A stretch of 64,000 nucleotides of DNA from Oscillibacter valericigenes (GTDB taxonomy: Bacteria; Bacillota; Clostridia; Oscillospirales; Oscillospiraceae): positions 62,001 to 126,000 of the forward strand of contig NZ_JAFBIS010000005.1 in assembly GCF_021531435.1 (NCBI RefSeq), in the 5' to 3' direction. Each line of letters opens with the position of its first letter. Positions within the stretch are counted from its first letter, which is position 1. The notes under the pieces were generated by a model that was given only the letters and a program-made list of their open reading frames with translations, was not told the origin of the DNA and ran no database searches. Both the position numbers and the translations under genes were made by a program. Of the stretch, positions 1-7,741 are shown piece by piece.

Positions 1-1643
1 AGCTCCACCACGGCGGCGCCACCTCCAAGAGCGCTTTCACCGGCCGCCAGAACCTGAGCCCCAGCGGTATCCCCATGACCCCTGCCGGGGAGGTCCCCCG
101 GGAGATGACCCTGGAGGACATCAAGCGGGTGCAGGACAAGTTCATCGCCGCCGCCGTCCGCTGCAAGAAGGCGGGCTATGACGGCGTGGAGCTCCACGCC
201 GCCCACGGATACCTGATGACCCAGTTCCTCAGCGAGTACTATAACCGCCGCACCGATCAATACGGCGGCTCTCTGGAGAACCGCTGCCGCTTCATCGACG
301 AGGTCATCGCGGGCATCCGGGCCAAGCTGGGGAACTACCCCATCTCCGTCCGCATCTGCGGCGACGAGATGACGGACCACCCCGGCTTCTGGAACCTGGA
401 GGGCGGCCTGGCCATCGCCAAGCACCTAGAGGCACAGGGCATCGACTGCATCAACATCTCCAACGGCAGCTCCTGGAACGGCAACGCCAACTGCGAGCCT
501 TTCTCCTATACCCCCGGCTGGAAGAAGCACGTTGCCAAGGCCTTCAAGGAGGCGCTGTCCATCCCCGTCATCGCTACCAACACCATCAAGGACCCGGACT
601 TCGCCGAGCAGCTGCTGGAGGAGGGCGTCAGCGACTTTGTGGCTCTGGGCCGCAGCCAGTTCGCGGACCCCGAGTTCATGAACAAGGCAAAAGCGGGCCA
701 TCCGGAAAAAATCCGGAACTGCATCGCCTGCATGTACTGCCGGGAGCGGCTGCTGGGCAATGCCATGCCCGTCCAGTGCTCCCTGAACCCCCGGCTGGGC
801 CGGGAGTACCGCTACCGCTGGCAGGACCTGCAGAAGAACGGCAATGGCCGCAGTGTGGTCGTCGTGGGCGGCGGCCCCGGCGGTCTGGAATGCGCTATTA
901 TTCTGGCGAAGCGTGGCTTCGCGGTCACGCTGCTGGAAAAGGGCGACGCCCTGGGCGGCACTCTGAACATCGCCAAGCTGCCTCCCTTCAAGGCCAATCT
1001 CCAGGGCACCATCGACGTGCTGGCTTTGGAAGCCCGGGAAGCCGGCGTGGACATCCGGCTGAATACCGAGGCCACCCCGGAACTGGTCAAGTCCATGGCC
1101 CCTGTGGGCGTGTTCCTGGCGGTGGGCGCGCCTCCTGTGGTGCCGAAGTCCATCCCCGGCGTCGAAAAGGCGGTGCTGGCGGAGGACGTCATCCTGGGCA
1201 AGGCGAAATGTGAGGGAGATGTGGCCCTCATCGGCACAGGTCTCACCGGCCTGGAGTGCGCCGAGATGATTTTGGAGCAGGGCCACAAGCTGACCATGGT
1301 GGAGATGAACCCCACTGTGGGCCAGGGCATCTACAATGTGGTGTTCAATGACATTATGAGCCGCATCACGCCCCACAGCCCCACCATCCTCACCAGCCAC
1401 CAGCTCACAGCTGTCACTGACAGCGGCGCGGAGGTGAAGGATCTGGCCACCGGCGAGACTAAGACCGTCCCCGCTGGGACGGTGGTCCTGGCGCTGGGCA
1501 CCCGGAACCAGGCGCCCCTGGCAGCGGAGTTCGAGGCCGCGGGCCTGCCTGCTGTTCTGGTGGGCAGCGCCGAGACGCCGGGCCGCATCGCGGGCGCCAT
1601 CCGCGGCGGTTTTGAGCAGGCCTGGATATTTGACGCGGAATAA
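1..1643 (+). CDS. Old yellow enzyme family NADH:flavin oxidoreductase with FeS and FAD/NAD domains (5' truncated)
   Basis: The frame is open from base 3, so the start lies before the window. The first part is an FMN-binding TIM barrel of the old yellow enzyme family (an HHGG stretch at the very start, HAAHGYL, and NRRTDQYGGSLENR). A cluster of cysteines follows (NCIACMYCRERL, then VQCSLNP), which in the 2,4-dienoyl-CoA reductase/BaiCD/BaiH group binds a 4Fe-4S cluster. The last part has a dinucleotide-binding GGGPGGLE motif and a second one at ALIGTGLTGLE. This order matches FadH-type enzymes that reduce enoate or dienoyl-CoA substrates with NAD(P)H. The substrate cannot be told from sequence. 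It ends before a bidirectional terminator. Confidence 0.93.
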   Translation, partial: LHHGGATSKSAFTGRQNLSPSGIPMTPAGEVPREMTLEDIKRVQDKFIAAAVRCKKAGYDGVELHAAHGYLMTQFLSEYYNRRTDQYGGSLENRCRFIDEVIAGIRAKLGNYPISVRICGDEMTDHPGFWNLEGGLAIAKHLEAQGIDCINISNGSSWNGNANCEPFSYTPGWKKHVAKAFKEALSIPVIATNTIKDPDFAEQLLEEGVSDFVALGRSQFADPEFMNKAKAGHPEKIRNCIACMYCRERLLGNAMPVQCSLNPRLGREYRYRWQDLQKNGNGRSVVVVGGGPGGLECAIILAKRGFAVTLLEKGDALGGTLNIAKLPPFKANLQGTIDVLALEAREAGVDIRLNTEATPELVKSMAPVGVFLAVGAPPVVPKSIPGVEKAVLAEDVILGKAKCEGDVALIGTGLTGLECAEMILEQGHKLTMVEMNPTVGQGIYNVVFNDIMSRITPHSPTILTSHQLTAVTDSGAEVKDLATGETKTVPAGTVVLALGTRNQAPLAAEFEAAGLPAVLVGSAETPGRIAGAIRGGFEQAWIFDAE

Positions 1644-1647
1644 CATA

Positions 1648-1682
1648 AAAACGGCTGGAAGCCAATGCTTCCAGCCGTTTTT
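1648..1682. terminator. Bidirectional intrinsic terminator
   Basis: A 15-bp near-perfect inverted repeat (ACGGCTGGAAGC and its complement) has a 4-nt loop, with A-run and T-run flanks. It lies between the convergent reductase and cupin genes and can stop both. Confidence 0.85.
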
Positions 1683-1688
1683 ATGTAC

Positions 1689-2060
1689 TCAGCAGCCGAT
1701 CAGGGGATTCACATCGCCCTCCGGCGGCACGATGCAAAGGCCCATCAGCTCGCCGTCCCCGGTGTTGCCGAAGTTGTGGCGCATCCCGGCGGGGATGTGG
1801 ACCCAGGTGCCGAACTCCAGAGGCACCCGCTCCTTGTCGATGAGGAAATAGCCTTCGCCCTTGATGCACACGAACCAGTGGGGCCAGGGGTGGGAGTGGA
1901 TGCTGCTCTCCGCGCCGGGCTCCAGCGTGAACAGCCGCATCACGTAGTCATCCCAGAAACGGCCGTCGGGGCCAAAGACGATCTTCTTGGTGGAATTTTC
2001 AATAAAATGACCGCCGGTCACCACCGGCAGGTCCTGGATATTACCGGAATACTCGCTCAT
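1689..2060 (-). CDS. Small cupin-domain protein
   Basis: A 123-residue single cupin beta-barrel. The metal-binding motif is visible as HSHPWPHWFVCIKGEGYF (His, His, then Gly-rich turn) and a later PAGMRHNFGNTGDG with the last His. The start chosen is the ATG at 2060 because GAGGAGG sits 8 nt before it; the longer open frame upstream has no such site. Proteins of this type bind a metal and act as isomerases, dioxygenases or simple sensors, and the sequence does not say which. It stands alone, convergent with the upstream reductase. Confidence 0.8.
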   Translation of the reverse strand: MSEYSGNIQDLPVVTGGHFIENSTKKIVFGPDGRFWDDYVMRLFTLEPGAESSIHSHPWPHWFVCIKGEGYFLIDKERVPLEFGTWVHIPAGMRHNFGNTGDGELMGLCIVPPEGDVNPLIGC

Positions 2061-2134
2061 GGGAAGTCCCTCCTCAAACAGCTTTGCCAACAGTATAAAA
2101 GCAATCCCAGGGAAATGCAAGGGCCGTTCGCAGG

Positions 2135-2170
2135 CAAAGGGCCTCTATCCAGGTGGATAGAGGCCCTTTG
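2135..2170 (-). terminator. Terminator hairpin after the nucleoside transporter operon
   Basis: A 16-bp perfect inverted repeat (CAAAGGGCCTCTATCC with loop AGGT) lies just beyond the stop of the BMP lipoprotein gene. The T-tract is short, so it may also act as a 3' stabilising hairpin. Confidence 0.65.
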
Positions 2171-2183
2171 TTCGGTTATTCGC

Positions 2184-3251
2184 TTACTTCATGAAGGTGT
2201 CGTTGGTCATCTGATCCAGATAGCCCTGATACTTCTCGGCGATCTCGGAGGGAACCAGGTCGCTGATGGCACCGGCGGACAGAACGCCGTTCTGCAGGGT
2301 GCCGTAGATGGTCTCGCCGCCGAAGGTACCGTTCTCCACGGCCTCCATGCTCAGACCCACCAGGCCGGAGTTGTCGGTCACCTGGCTGCAGATGATGCAC
2401 TCGTTCTGGCCCAGAGAGTCGGAGGGCTGGGCAATGTCGTAGACCTTCACGGAGCCGGAGGCGGCGTTGGCCTCGTCGATGGCCTGACGGGCGCCGGAGT
2501 CGACGGCGGAGGCGTCGCCGAAGAACACGTCAGCGCCCTGGTCCATCATGGCCTTGGCGAACTCGATGCCCTTATCGGAGGCGGAGAAGGAGTTGGAGTA
2601 CACGATGTCCAGGGTCTTGACGTCCTTGCCCTCCTGGGCACCGACGTAAGCGGCGGCTTCCTTGTAGCCCTCATACTTGCCCTTGGTGGTGTCCAGCTCC
2701 ATGCCGCCGATGAAGGCGATGGTGTTGGTCTCGGTCATCAGACCGGCCAGAGCGCCGGCAATCCAGCCGATCTGGGTGGCGTTGGGCAGCAGGGAGGTGA
2801 CGTTGCTGTTGACGGCCTTGGCGGGAGTGGACTCCGCGCCGTTCAGCAGGGCGAAGGCGATGTCGGGATACTCCTCGGCGGCCTGCAGCACCGCGTCGGT
2901 GTACTGGTTGCCGGGGGCGTAGATCAGGTCATAGCCCAGGTCGCAGTAGGAGACGATGTTGTCATAGTAGGCAGACTGGTCGATGCTGTCGGAGTAGGCG
3001 GTCTCCCAGCCGTACTTCTCAGCGGCGGCGATCATGGCGTTGTAGCAGGCCATGCCCCAGCCGCCGTCGGAGATACTGGAGTCGCAGATCATGGCGACCT
3101 TGTAGGTCTTGCCGGAGTCGGCGGGCTTCTCGGTCTCGGTGGCGGCGGGCTTGTCACCGGAAGCGGCGGGGGCCTCGGTCTTGCCGCCGCCGCAGGCGGC
3201 CAGGGACAGGACCATCGCCAGGGTCAGGAGCAGTGCAAACAGTTTTTTCAT
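2184..3251 (-). CDS. BMP-family ABC transporter substrate-binding lipoprotein (nucleoside type)
   Basis: A 355-residue exported lipoprotein with a short hydrophobic signal peptide ending in the lipobox LSLAAC, lipidated at Cys20, then a low-complexity Ala/Thr/Pro linker. The mature part carries the PnrA/BMP fold signatures (VAMICDSSISDGGWG near the start, YAPGNQYTDAV, AFIGGME, VFFGDASAVD). Characterised members bind purine nucleosides or related ligands. It is the last gene of an operon with two permeases and a double ATPase, so all transporter parts are present. Start by RBS TTGGAGGAATG and the signal peptide. Confidence 0.93.
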   Translation of the reverse strand: MKKLFALLLTLAMVLSLAACGGGKTEAPAASGDKPAATETEKPADSGKTYKVAMICDSSISDGGWGMACYNAMIAAAEKYGWETAYSDSIDQSAYYDNIVSYCDLGYDLIYAPGNQYTDAVLQAAEEYPDIAFALLNGAESTPAKAVNSNVTSLLPNATQIGWIAGALAGLMTETNTIAFIGGMELDTTKGKYEGYKEAAAYVGAQEGKDVKTLDIVYSNSFSASDKGIEFAKAMMDQGADVFFGDASAVDSGARQAIDEANAASGSVKVYDIAQPSDSLGQNECIICSQVTDNSGLVGLSMEAVENGTFGGETIYGTLQNGVLSAGAISDLVPSEIAEKYQGYLDQMTNDTFMK

Positions 3252-3320
3252 CTTTTCATTCCTCCAATTCCAGATTTCATGGTGGATGTATGTATAACTG
3301 CCATCCGGCGGTTATCCGGG

Positions 3321-4247
3321 TTAACGCTCCTCGCGGAGATAAGGTTTGCCGACGCCCTTGGGGCCGGCCTTCTTCATGCCGATGACCGCCAGCACCACCA
3401 CGGTAGCGATGTAGGGGATCATCTGGAAGAACTGGTAGGGCACACCGTAGCTGCTGACCTGGAGCCGGATCTGCAGCGCGTCGCAGAAGCCGAAGAACAG
3501 GCACGCCAGCAGCACGCCGCCGGCGCTCCAGCGGCCAAAGATGACGGCGGCCAGGGCGATGAAGCCGCGGCCCGCCACGTTGCCGTCGGTGTAGGTGGTG
3601 GTGTAGCAGGTGGTGAGGTAGGCACCGCCCATACCGGCCAGAGCGCCGCAGATGACGCAGGCCACGTACTTCACACCCACCACGTTGATGCCCAGGGTGG
3701 CGGCGGCCTTGGGATACTCACCCACGGCCTTGTAGTTCAGGCCGGACTTGGTCTTGTTGAAGTAGATGGCGGTGAAGATCACCAGAGCGTAGGCCAGGTA
3801 CACCATGGGGGTCTGCTCCAGAAACAGCTTGCCGATGAAGCTGGTGGGGGTGACGCCCAGCATGGAGGCCAGGGAGTTCATCAGCCCCACCTGGACCAGC
3901 TCGCTGCCGGCGCCGAAGTAGACGCGGTAGATGAAGGCCGCCAAAGCCGGGGCGAAGATGTTGATGGCCATGCCGTAGACGATCTGCTCCGCGCAGAGGT
4001 TGATGGTGGCGTAGGCGTAGATCATGTTGACCAGGATGCCCACCGCCGCGCCGGCCGCCACGCCCAGCAGGGGGCTGCCGGTGATGAGGCTTACCAGGAA
4101 GCCACTCAGAGAGCCGATGGCGGCCAGACCCTCCAGGCCGATGTGGACAAGGCCCGCCCGCTGGGAGTACAGCTCCGCCAGGGCCAGGAAGATCAGCGGC
4201 GTCGCCATGCGGACGCTGGAGAGGATCACGTTCATCGCAAATTCCAT
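3321..4247 (-). CDS. ABC transporter permease, nucleoside/BMP type (YufQ-like)
   Basis: A 308-residue polytopic membrane protein of the BPD_transp_2 family, with 8-10 hydrophobic segments and the conserved GLEGLAAIGSL and GRGFIALAAVIFGRW stretches (the latter is the cytoplasmic coupling region that contacts the ATPase). It pairs with the permease encoded immediately upstream, leaving a 1-nt gap, so the two are probably translationally coupled. It should form the inner-membrane channel for the nucleoside-type ligand delivered by the BMP lipoprotein. Confidence 0.92.
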   Translation of the reverse strand: MEFAMNVILSSVRMATPLIFLALAELYSQRAGLVHIGLEGLAAIGSLSGFLVSLITGSPLLGVAAGAAVGILVNMIYAYATINLCAEQIVYGMAINIFAPALAAFIYRVYFGAGSELVQVGLMNSLASMLGVTPTSFIGKLFLEQTPMVYLAYALVIFTAIYFNKTKSGLNYKAVGEYPKAAATLGINVVGVKYVACVICGALAGMGGAYLTTCYTTTYTDGNVAGRGFIALAAVIFGRWSAGGVLLACLFFGFCDALQIRLQVSSYGVPYQFFQMIPYIATVVVLAVIGMKKAGPKGVGKPYLREER

Positions 4248-4248
4248 A

Positions 4249-5310
4249 TTACGCGGCCTCCTTCTGCTTTTTGTCGGTCAGACGGCCCAGGAACGCCTTG
4301 AACTGGGGCAGCTTCACCATGGCGAGACCCGCCACGGTGAACACGATCACTAAGGCCTGGATGATGTCGGACACGCTGGTGGGGACGCCGGTGGCGGCCT
4401 GCATGGTGGTGGAGCCCACCCGCAATGCCGCAAAGAAGATGGCCACCACGATGGTCGCCAGGGGATGGAGCTGGCCGATCAGGGCCATGGCCACGCCGTC
4501 GAAGCCGTAGCCGCTGCCGAAGCCGTTGATGAGGCGGAACTGGGTGCCCAGCAGCTCGGCGCTGCCGCCCAGACCCGCGATGGCGCCGGAGACGATGAAA
4601 CTCATCAGAATGTACCGCTTCACGGCGAAGCCGTTGAACTGGGCCGCCGTCATGTTCAGGCCAACAGCCCGGAGCTGGAAACCCTTGGAGGTGTAGAACA
4701 GGAAGTAGTACACCAGCAGGCCCGCCACCAGGGCGAGCACAAAAGCGGTGGTGACCCGGAGGCCGAACAGGCGGCTGAGCTTGGTGGAGTCGGGCACGGA
4801 CACGGTCTGGGGCACGCTGCCGTCCCGGAGCCAGTTGGTGTACACCACGCCCATGAACAGCGTCGCCACGTAGTTGAGCATGATGGTGATGATCATTTCG
4901 TTCTGGCCGCGGTAGACCTTCAAAAGGCCCGCGATCAGGGCCCACAGGCCGCCGGCGACAGCGCCGGCGACGAGGCACAGGAGAATGGCGGGAAGCCCCT
5001 CAATGCCGCTCTGGGTGGCGATGTAGCAGCAGACGATGGAGCCCATCAGGAACTGGCCCTCGCCGCCCAGGTTGAACACGCCGCAGCGGTAGGCGAAGCA
5101 GGCACACAGGCCGGTGAAAATGAGCGGGGTGGAGCGGGCCAGGGTGGTGCCCACGTTGCGGAGGCTGCCGAAGGCGCCGATCCACAGGGACTGCAGCGCC
5201 ACAAAGGGATTGGCGCCCAGTATCGCCATAATGACGCAGCCGATGATAAAGGCCAGCAGGATGGAGATGACAGGCACCAGGAAGCTGACCAGCTTACTGC
5301 TGTTTTTCAT
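4249..5310 (-). CDS. ABC transporter permease, nucleoside/BMP type (YufP-like)
   Basis: A 353-residue permease, longer than its partner, as is usual for the YufP/BmpB member. An N-terminal membrane segment is followed by conserved stretches FNLGGEGQFLMG and GYGFDGVAMALIGQLHP, the latter being the coupling loop of this family. It lies between the ATPase gene and the second permease in a compact operon (15 nt and 1 nt gaps). Together they form the heteromeric membrane domain. Confidence 0.92.
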   Translation of the reverse strand: MKNSSKLVSFLVPVISILLAFIIGCVIMAILGANPFVALQSLWIGAFGSLRNVGTTLARSTPLIFTGLCACFAYRCGVFNLGGEGQFLMGSIVCCYIATQSGIEGLPAILLCLVAGAVAGGLWALIAGLLKVYRGQNEMIITIMLNYVATLFMGVVYTNWLRDGSVPQTVSVPDSTKLSRLFGLRVTTAFVLALVAGLLVYYFLFYTSKGFQLRAVGLNMTAAQFNGFAVKRYILMSFIVSGAIAGLGGSAELLGTQFRLINGFGSGYGFDGVAMALIGQLHPLATIVVAIFFAALRVGSTTMQAATGVPTSVSDIIQALVIVFTVAGLAMVKLPQFKAFLGRLTDKKQKEAA

Positions 5311-5325
5311 TTTGTTTCCCCCTCC

Positions 5326-6834
5326 TTACTTGCCGGCCATGGCCAGGCTGACCTCCTCAATGGGAGGATTCTTGCCGGAGAACACGCCCATGACCTGTCC
5401 CTCGAACATGACCACGATGCGGTCGGAGACCTCCAGGATCTCGTCAAAGTCGGCGGAGATCAGCAGCACGCCGCAGCCCTTGTCCCGGGCCTCAATCATG
5501 GTGTCGTGGACGAAGCGGGTGGCGCCGATGTCCAGGCCCCGGGTGGGGTGGACCGCCACCAGCAGGTCGGGGTGGCCCTCCAGCTCCCGGGCCAGAATGA
5601 CCTTCTGCTGGTTGCCGCCGGAGAGGTTCCGGGTCTCCTGCTCGATGGAGGTGCAGCGGATGTCGTACTTCTCCTGCATCTTCAGCGCATAGTCCCGGAT
5701 GGCCTTTTTCTTCAAATGATAGCCCTTGGCACTGGAGAATTCCGGCGAATCCGTGGATTTGAGGACGATGTTGTCCTTAACGGACATATTTCCGATCAGG
5801 CCCATCTTGTTCCGGTCCTCGGGGATGTGGGACACGTTTTCCAGGATGAAGCCGTTGGGGGTGAACTGGGCCACCTTGGAGCCCTTCATGTCCACCTCGC
5901 CGGCATCGGGAGTCAGCACGCCGGTGACCACCTGGGCCAGCTGGCTCTGTCCGTTGCCGTCCACGCCGGCGATGCCCACGATCTCGCCCCGGCCCACGGT
6001 CAGCGAGACACCGTTCAGACCGTTGTGCTTGGACTCCTTGTGGTAATCCACGCCCCGCAGCTGGATGACGGGGCTGCCGGGCTCCTCTACCTTTCCGTAG
6101 TGGGAGGGAGCCAGCTCCCGGCCGATCATCAGGTTTGCAAGCTCCTGGCCGTCGGTCTCGGACCGCTCCAGCGTGGTGATGACCTCGCCTGCCCGGAGGA
6201 TGGTGATGCGGTCGGAAATGCGCAGCACCTCCCGCATCTTGTGGCTGATGAAGATGATGCTCTTGCCCTCTTCCGTCAGCTTCTTCATGATCTTGAACAA
6301 TCCCTCGACCTCGATGTCCGTCAGGGCGGCGGAGGGTTCGTCCAAAATCAGCAGCTCTGCGCCCCGGTACAGGGCCTTCAGGATCTCCACGCGCTGCTGG
6401 GCGCCCACGGCGATCTCCGTGATGGGCTTATCCAGCTCCACGTCCAGGCCGTAGCGCTCCGCCAGCTCCAGAATTTCCTTCTTCCGGGCCTCCTTGTCGA
6501 TGAAAATACCCTTGGTGTTCCGGTCGCCCAGGATGATGTTCTCGAACACCGTCATGGCCTCCACCAGCATGAAGTGCTGATGTACCATGCCGATGCCCAG
6601 CTTGACTGCCTGGGCGGGAGAGTCGATGCGGACTGCCTTGCCGTTCAGGTAGATGGTGCCCTCCGTCGGCTGGTACAGTCCGATGAGCACATTCATCAGC
6701 GTGGACTTTCCGGCGCCGTTCTCGCCCAGCAGGGTATGTACCTCGCCCTTGCGGATGCTCAGGTTGATGTCCCTGTTGGCGTAGAAGTCGCCGAACCGTT
6801 TGCTGACGTGCTCCATTCTCAGAAATTCGTCCAA
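5326..6834 (-). CDS. Double-domain ABC ATPase of a nucleoside transporter (YufO-like)
   Basis: A 502-residue protein with two ABC cassettes, as in sugar and nucleoside importers of the CUT2 class. Domain 1 has Walker A GENGAGKST, signature VGAQQRVEILKAL and Walker B LLILDEPSAALT. Domain 2 has a degenerate Walker A (GVDGNGQSQL), signature LSGGNQQKVILAREL, and a Walker B region LLVAVHPTRGLD in which the usual Asp-Glu pair is replaced by His-Pro. One weak second site is normal in this class. It energises the two permeases encoded downstream. Confidence 0.95.
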   Translation of the reverse strand: MDEFLRMEHVSKRFGDFYANRDINLSIRKGEVHTLLGENGAGKSTLMNVLIGLYQPTEGTIYLNGKAVRIDSPAQAVKLGIGMVHQHFMLVEAMTVFENIILGDRNTKGIFIDKEARKKEILELAERYGLDVELDKPITEIAVGAQQRVEILKALYRGAELLILDEPSAALTDIEVEGLFKIMKKLTEEGKSIIFISHKMREVLRISDRITILRAGEVITTLERSETDGQELANLMIGRELAPSHYGKVEEPGSPVIQLRGVDYHKESKHNGLNGVSLTVGRGEIVGIAGVDGNGQSQLAQVVTGVLTPDAGEVDMKGSKVAQFTPNGFILENVSHIPEDRNKMGLIGNMSVKDNIVLKSTDSPEFSSAKGYHLKKKAIRDYALKMQEKYDIRCTSIEQETRNLSGGNQQKVILARELEGHPDLLVAVHPTRGLDIGATRFVHDTMIEARDKGCGVLLISADFDEILEVSDRIVVMFEGQVMGVFSGKNPPIEEVSLAMAGK

Positions 6835-6838
6835 AGTT

Positions 6839-7663
6839 TCAGCCCCCCTCGTTTTTGCCGTGCTGCCCCATGCGGGAAAGCATCAGCTCTTTTTTCTCCT
6901 GCAGCGTGTAGACCATGGGCTCCGCCCAGGAATACTGCTGCATAAACACACCTTGATATTGACAGATGGCGTCCTCGTCCCCGTTCATGAAATCCTGAAA
7001 ATCCGAGTCCGCCAGGTCCATCCGCACCCGGAGGCTGCCCCGGCTGCGCAGGAACATCTCCTCCGCGCCATAGTCCCGCAGGGTGTCCGCCAGCTCCTTG
7101 ATGGTGCGGCGGTAGCCCGCGCCGTCGGCGTCCTCGCCCCACAGGTTTTCCACGATCTCGTGGATGGACACCGGCCGTCCCTCCCGGTAGACGCACAGGG
7201 CCATCAGCTCCTTGGCCTTGCCGGAGCGGAAACGCACCGGTTCCCCGTCCACCAGCATATCGAATGCGCCGAAGGTGTGGAAGTAAATGCGCTTGCGCTG
7301 CCGCCTGCGCAGCAGCTTGGCCCGCTCCATCACGTCGGCAATGTCCTCCCGGTCAAAGGGCTTGAAGATCATGTAATCCGCCTTCATCTTCAGCGCCTCC
7401 ACCGCGAATTTCGGGTGGGCGGTGGCAAAGACGATGATGATGTCGTTCCGCAGGCGCCGCAGCTCCTGAGCCAGCTCGATGCCGTTCATGCCCGGCATGT
7501 CGATGTCCAGCAGGGCGAAGTCCACCACATGGCCGGAGGCATACTCAATGGCTTCGTTGGGGTCTGTGAATTTGCCCACGATCTCAAAATCCGGCATGTC
7601 GGTGCACTTGAGCTCAAATAACTGCAGGTCCAGCAGCATATCATCTACCAGGATGGTTTTCAA
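6839..7663 (-). CDS. Response regulator with winged-helix SARP-like output domain
   Basis: A 274-residue regulator. Residues 1-120 form a CheY-like receiver with acidic pair Asp7/Asp8, phosphoacceptor Asp53 (LLDIDMPGMNG), a Thr/Ala switch region (FATAHP) and KPFDRED with the conserved Lys. The C-terminal part (FGAFDMLVDGEPVRFRSGKAKEL onward) is a winged helix of the OmpR/SARP kind followed by a helical extension. The gene sits between the sensor kinase and the transporter ATPase (4-nt gap to the ATPase), so it most likely controls this operon. Confidence 0.9.
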   Translation of the reverse strand: MKTILVDDMLLDLQLFELKCTDMPDFEIVGKFTDPNEAIEYASGHVVDFALLDIDMPGMNGIELAQELRRLRNDIIIVFATAHPKFAVEALKMKADYMIFKPFDREDIADVMERAKLLRRRQRKRIYFHTFGAFDMLVDGEPVRFRSGKAKELMALCVYREGRPVSIHEIVENLWGEDADGAGYRRTIKELADTLRDYGAEEMFLRSRGSLRVRMDLADSDFQDFMNGDEDAICQYQGVFMQQYSWAEPMVYTLQEKKELMLSRMGQHGKNEGG

Positions 7664-7701
7664 TCTGCGGTCACCTCCGCTATACAGTTTGATTGTAACA
7701 A

Positions 7702-7730
7702 ATGAAGCGTACGGAAACCGTACGCTTCAT
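7702..7730. other. Perfect 13-bp inverted repeat between kinase and regulator genes
   Basis: ATGAAGCGTACGG, a 3-nt AAA loop, then CCGTACGCTTCAT. It follows the kinase stop codon within the operon and lacks a T-tract on either strand. It could be an mRNA processing or stability hairpin, a weak terminator that lowers expression of downstream genes, or a protein-binding palindrome. Confidence 0.6.
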
Positions 7731-7741
7731 GGGAGAAAAAG

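Noticed and set aside
1665-4301. 878-codon open frame on the plus strand opposite the BMP operon
   Set aside because: It covers the cupin, BMP and permease genes in antisense, has His/Gly/Asp-rich composition typical of GC-rich shadows, and lacks a plausible ribosome site.
4465-6945. 826-codon open frame on the plus strand
   Set aside because: Antisense of the ABC permease and ATPase genes; only a shadow of their codon bias.
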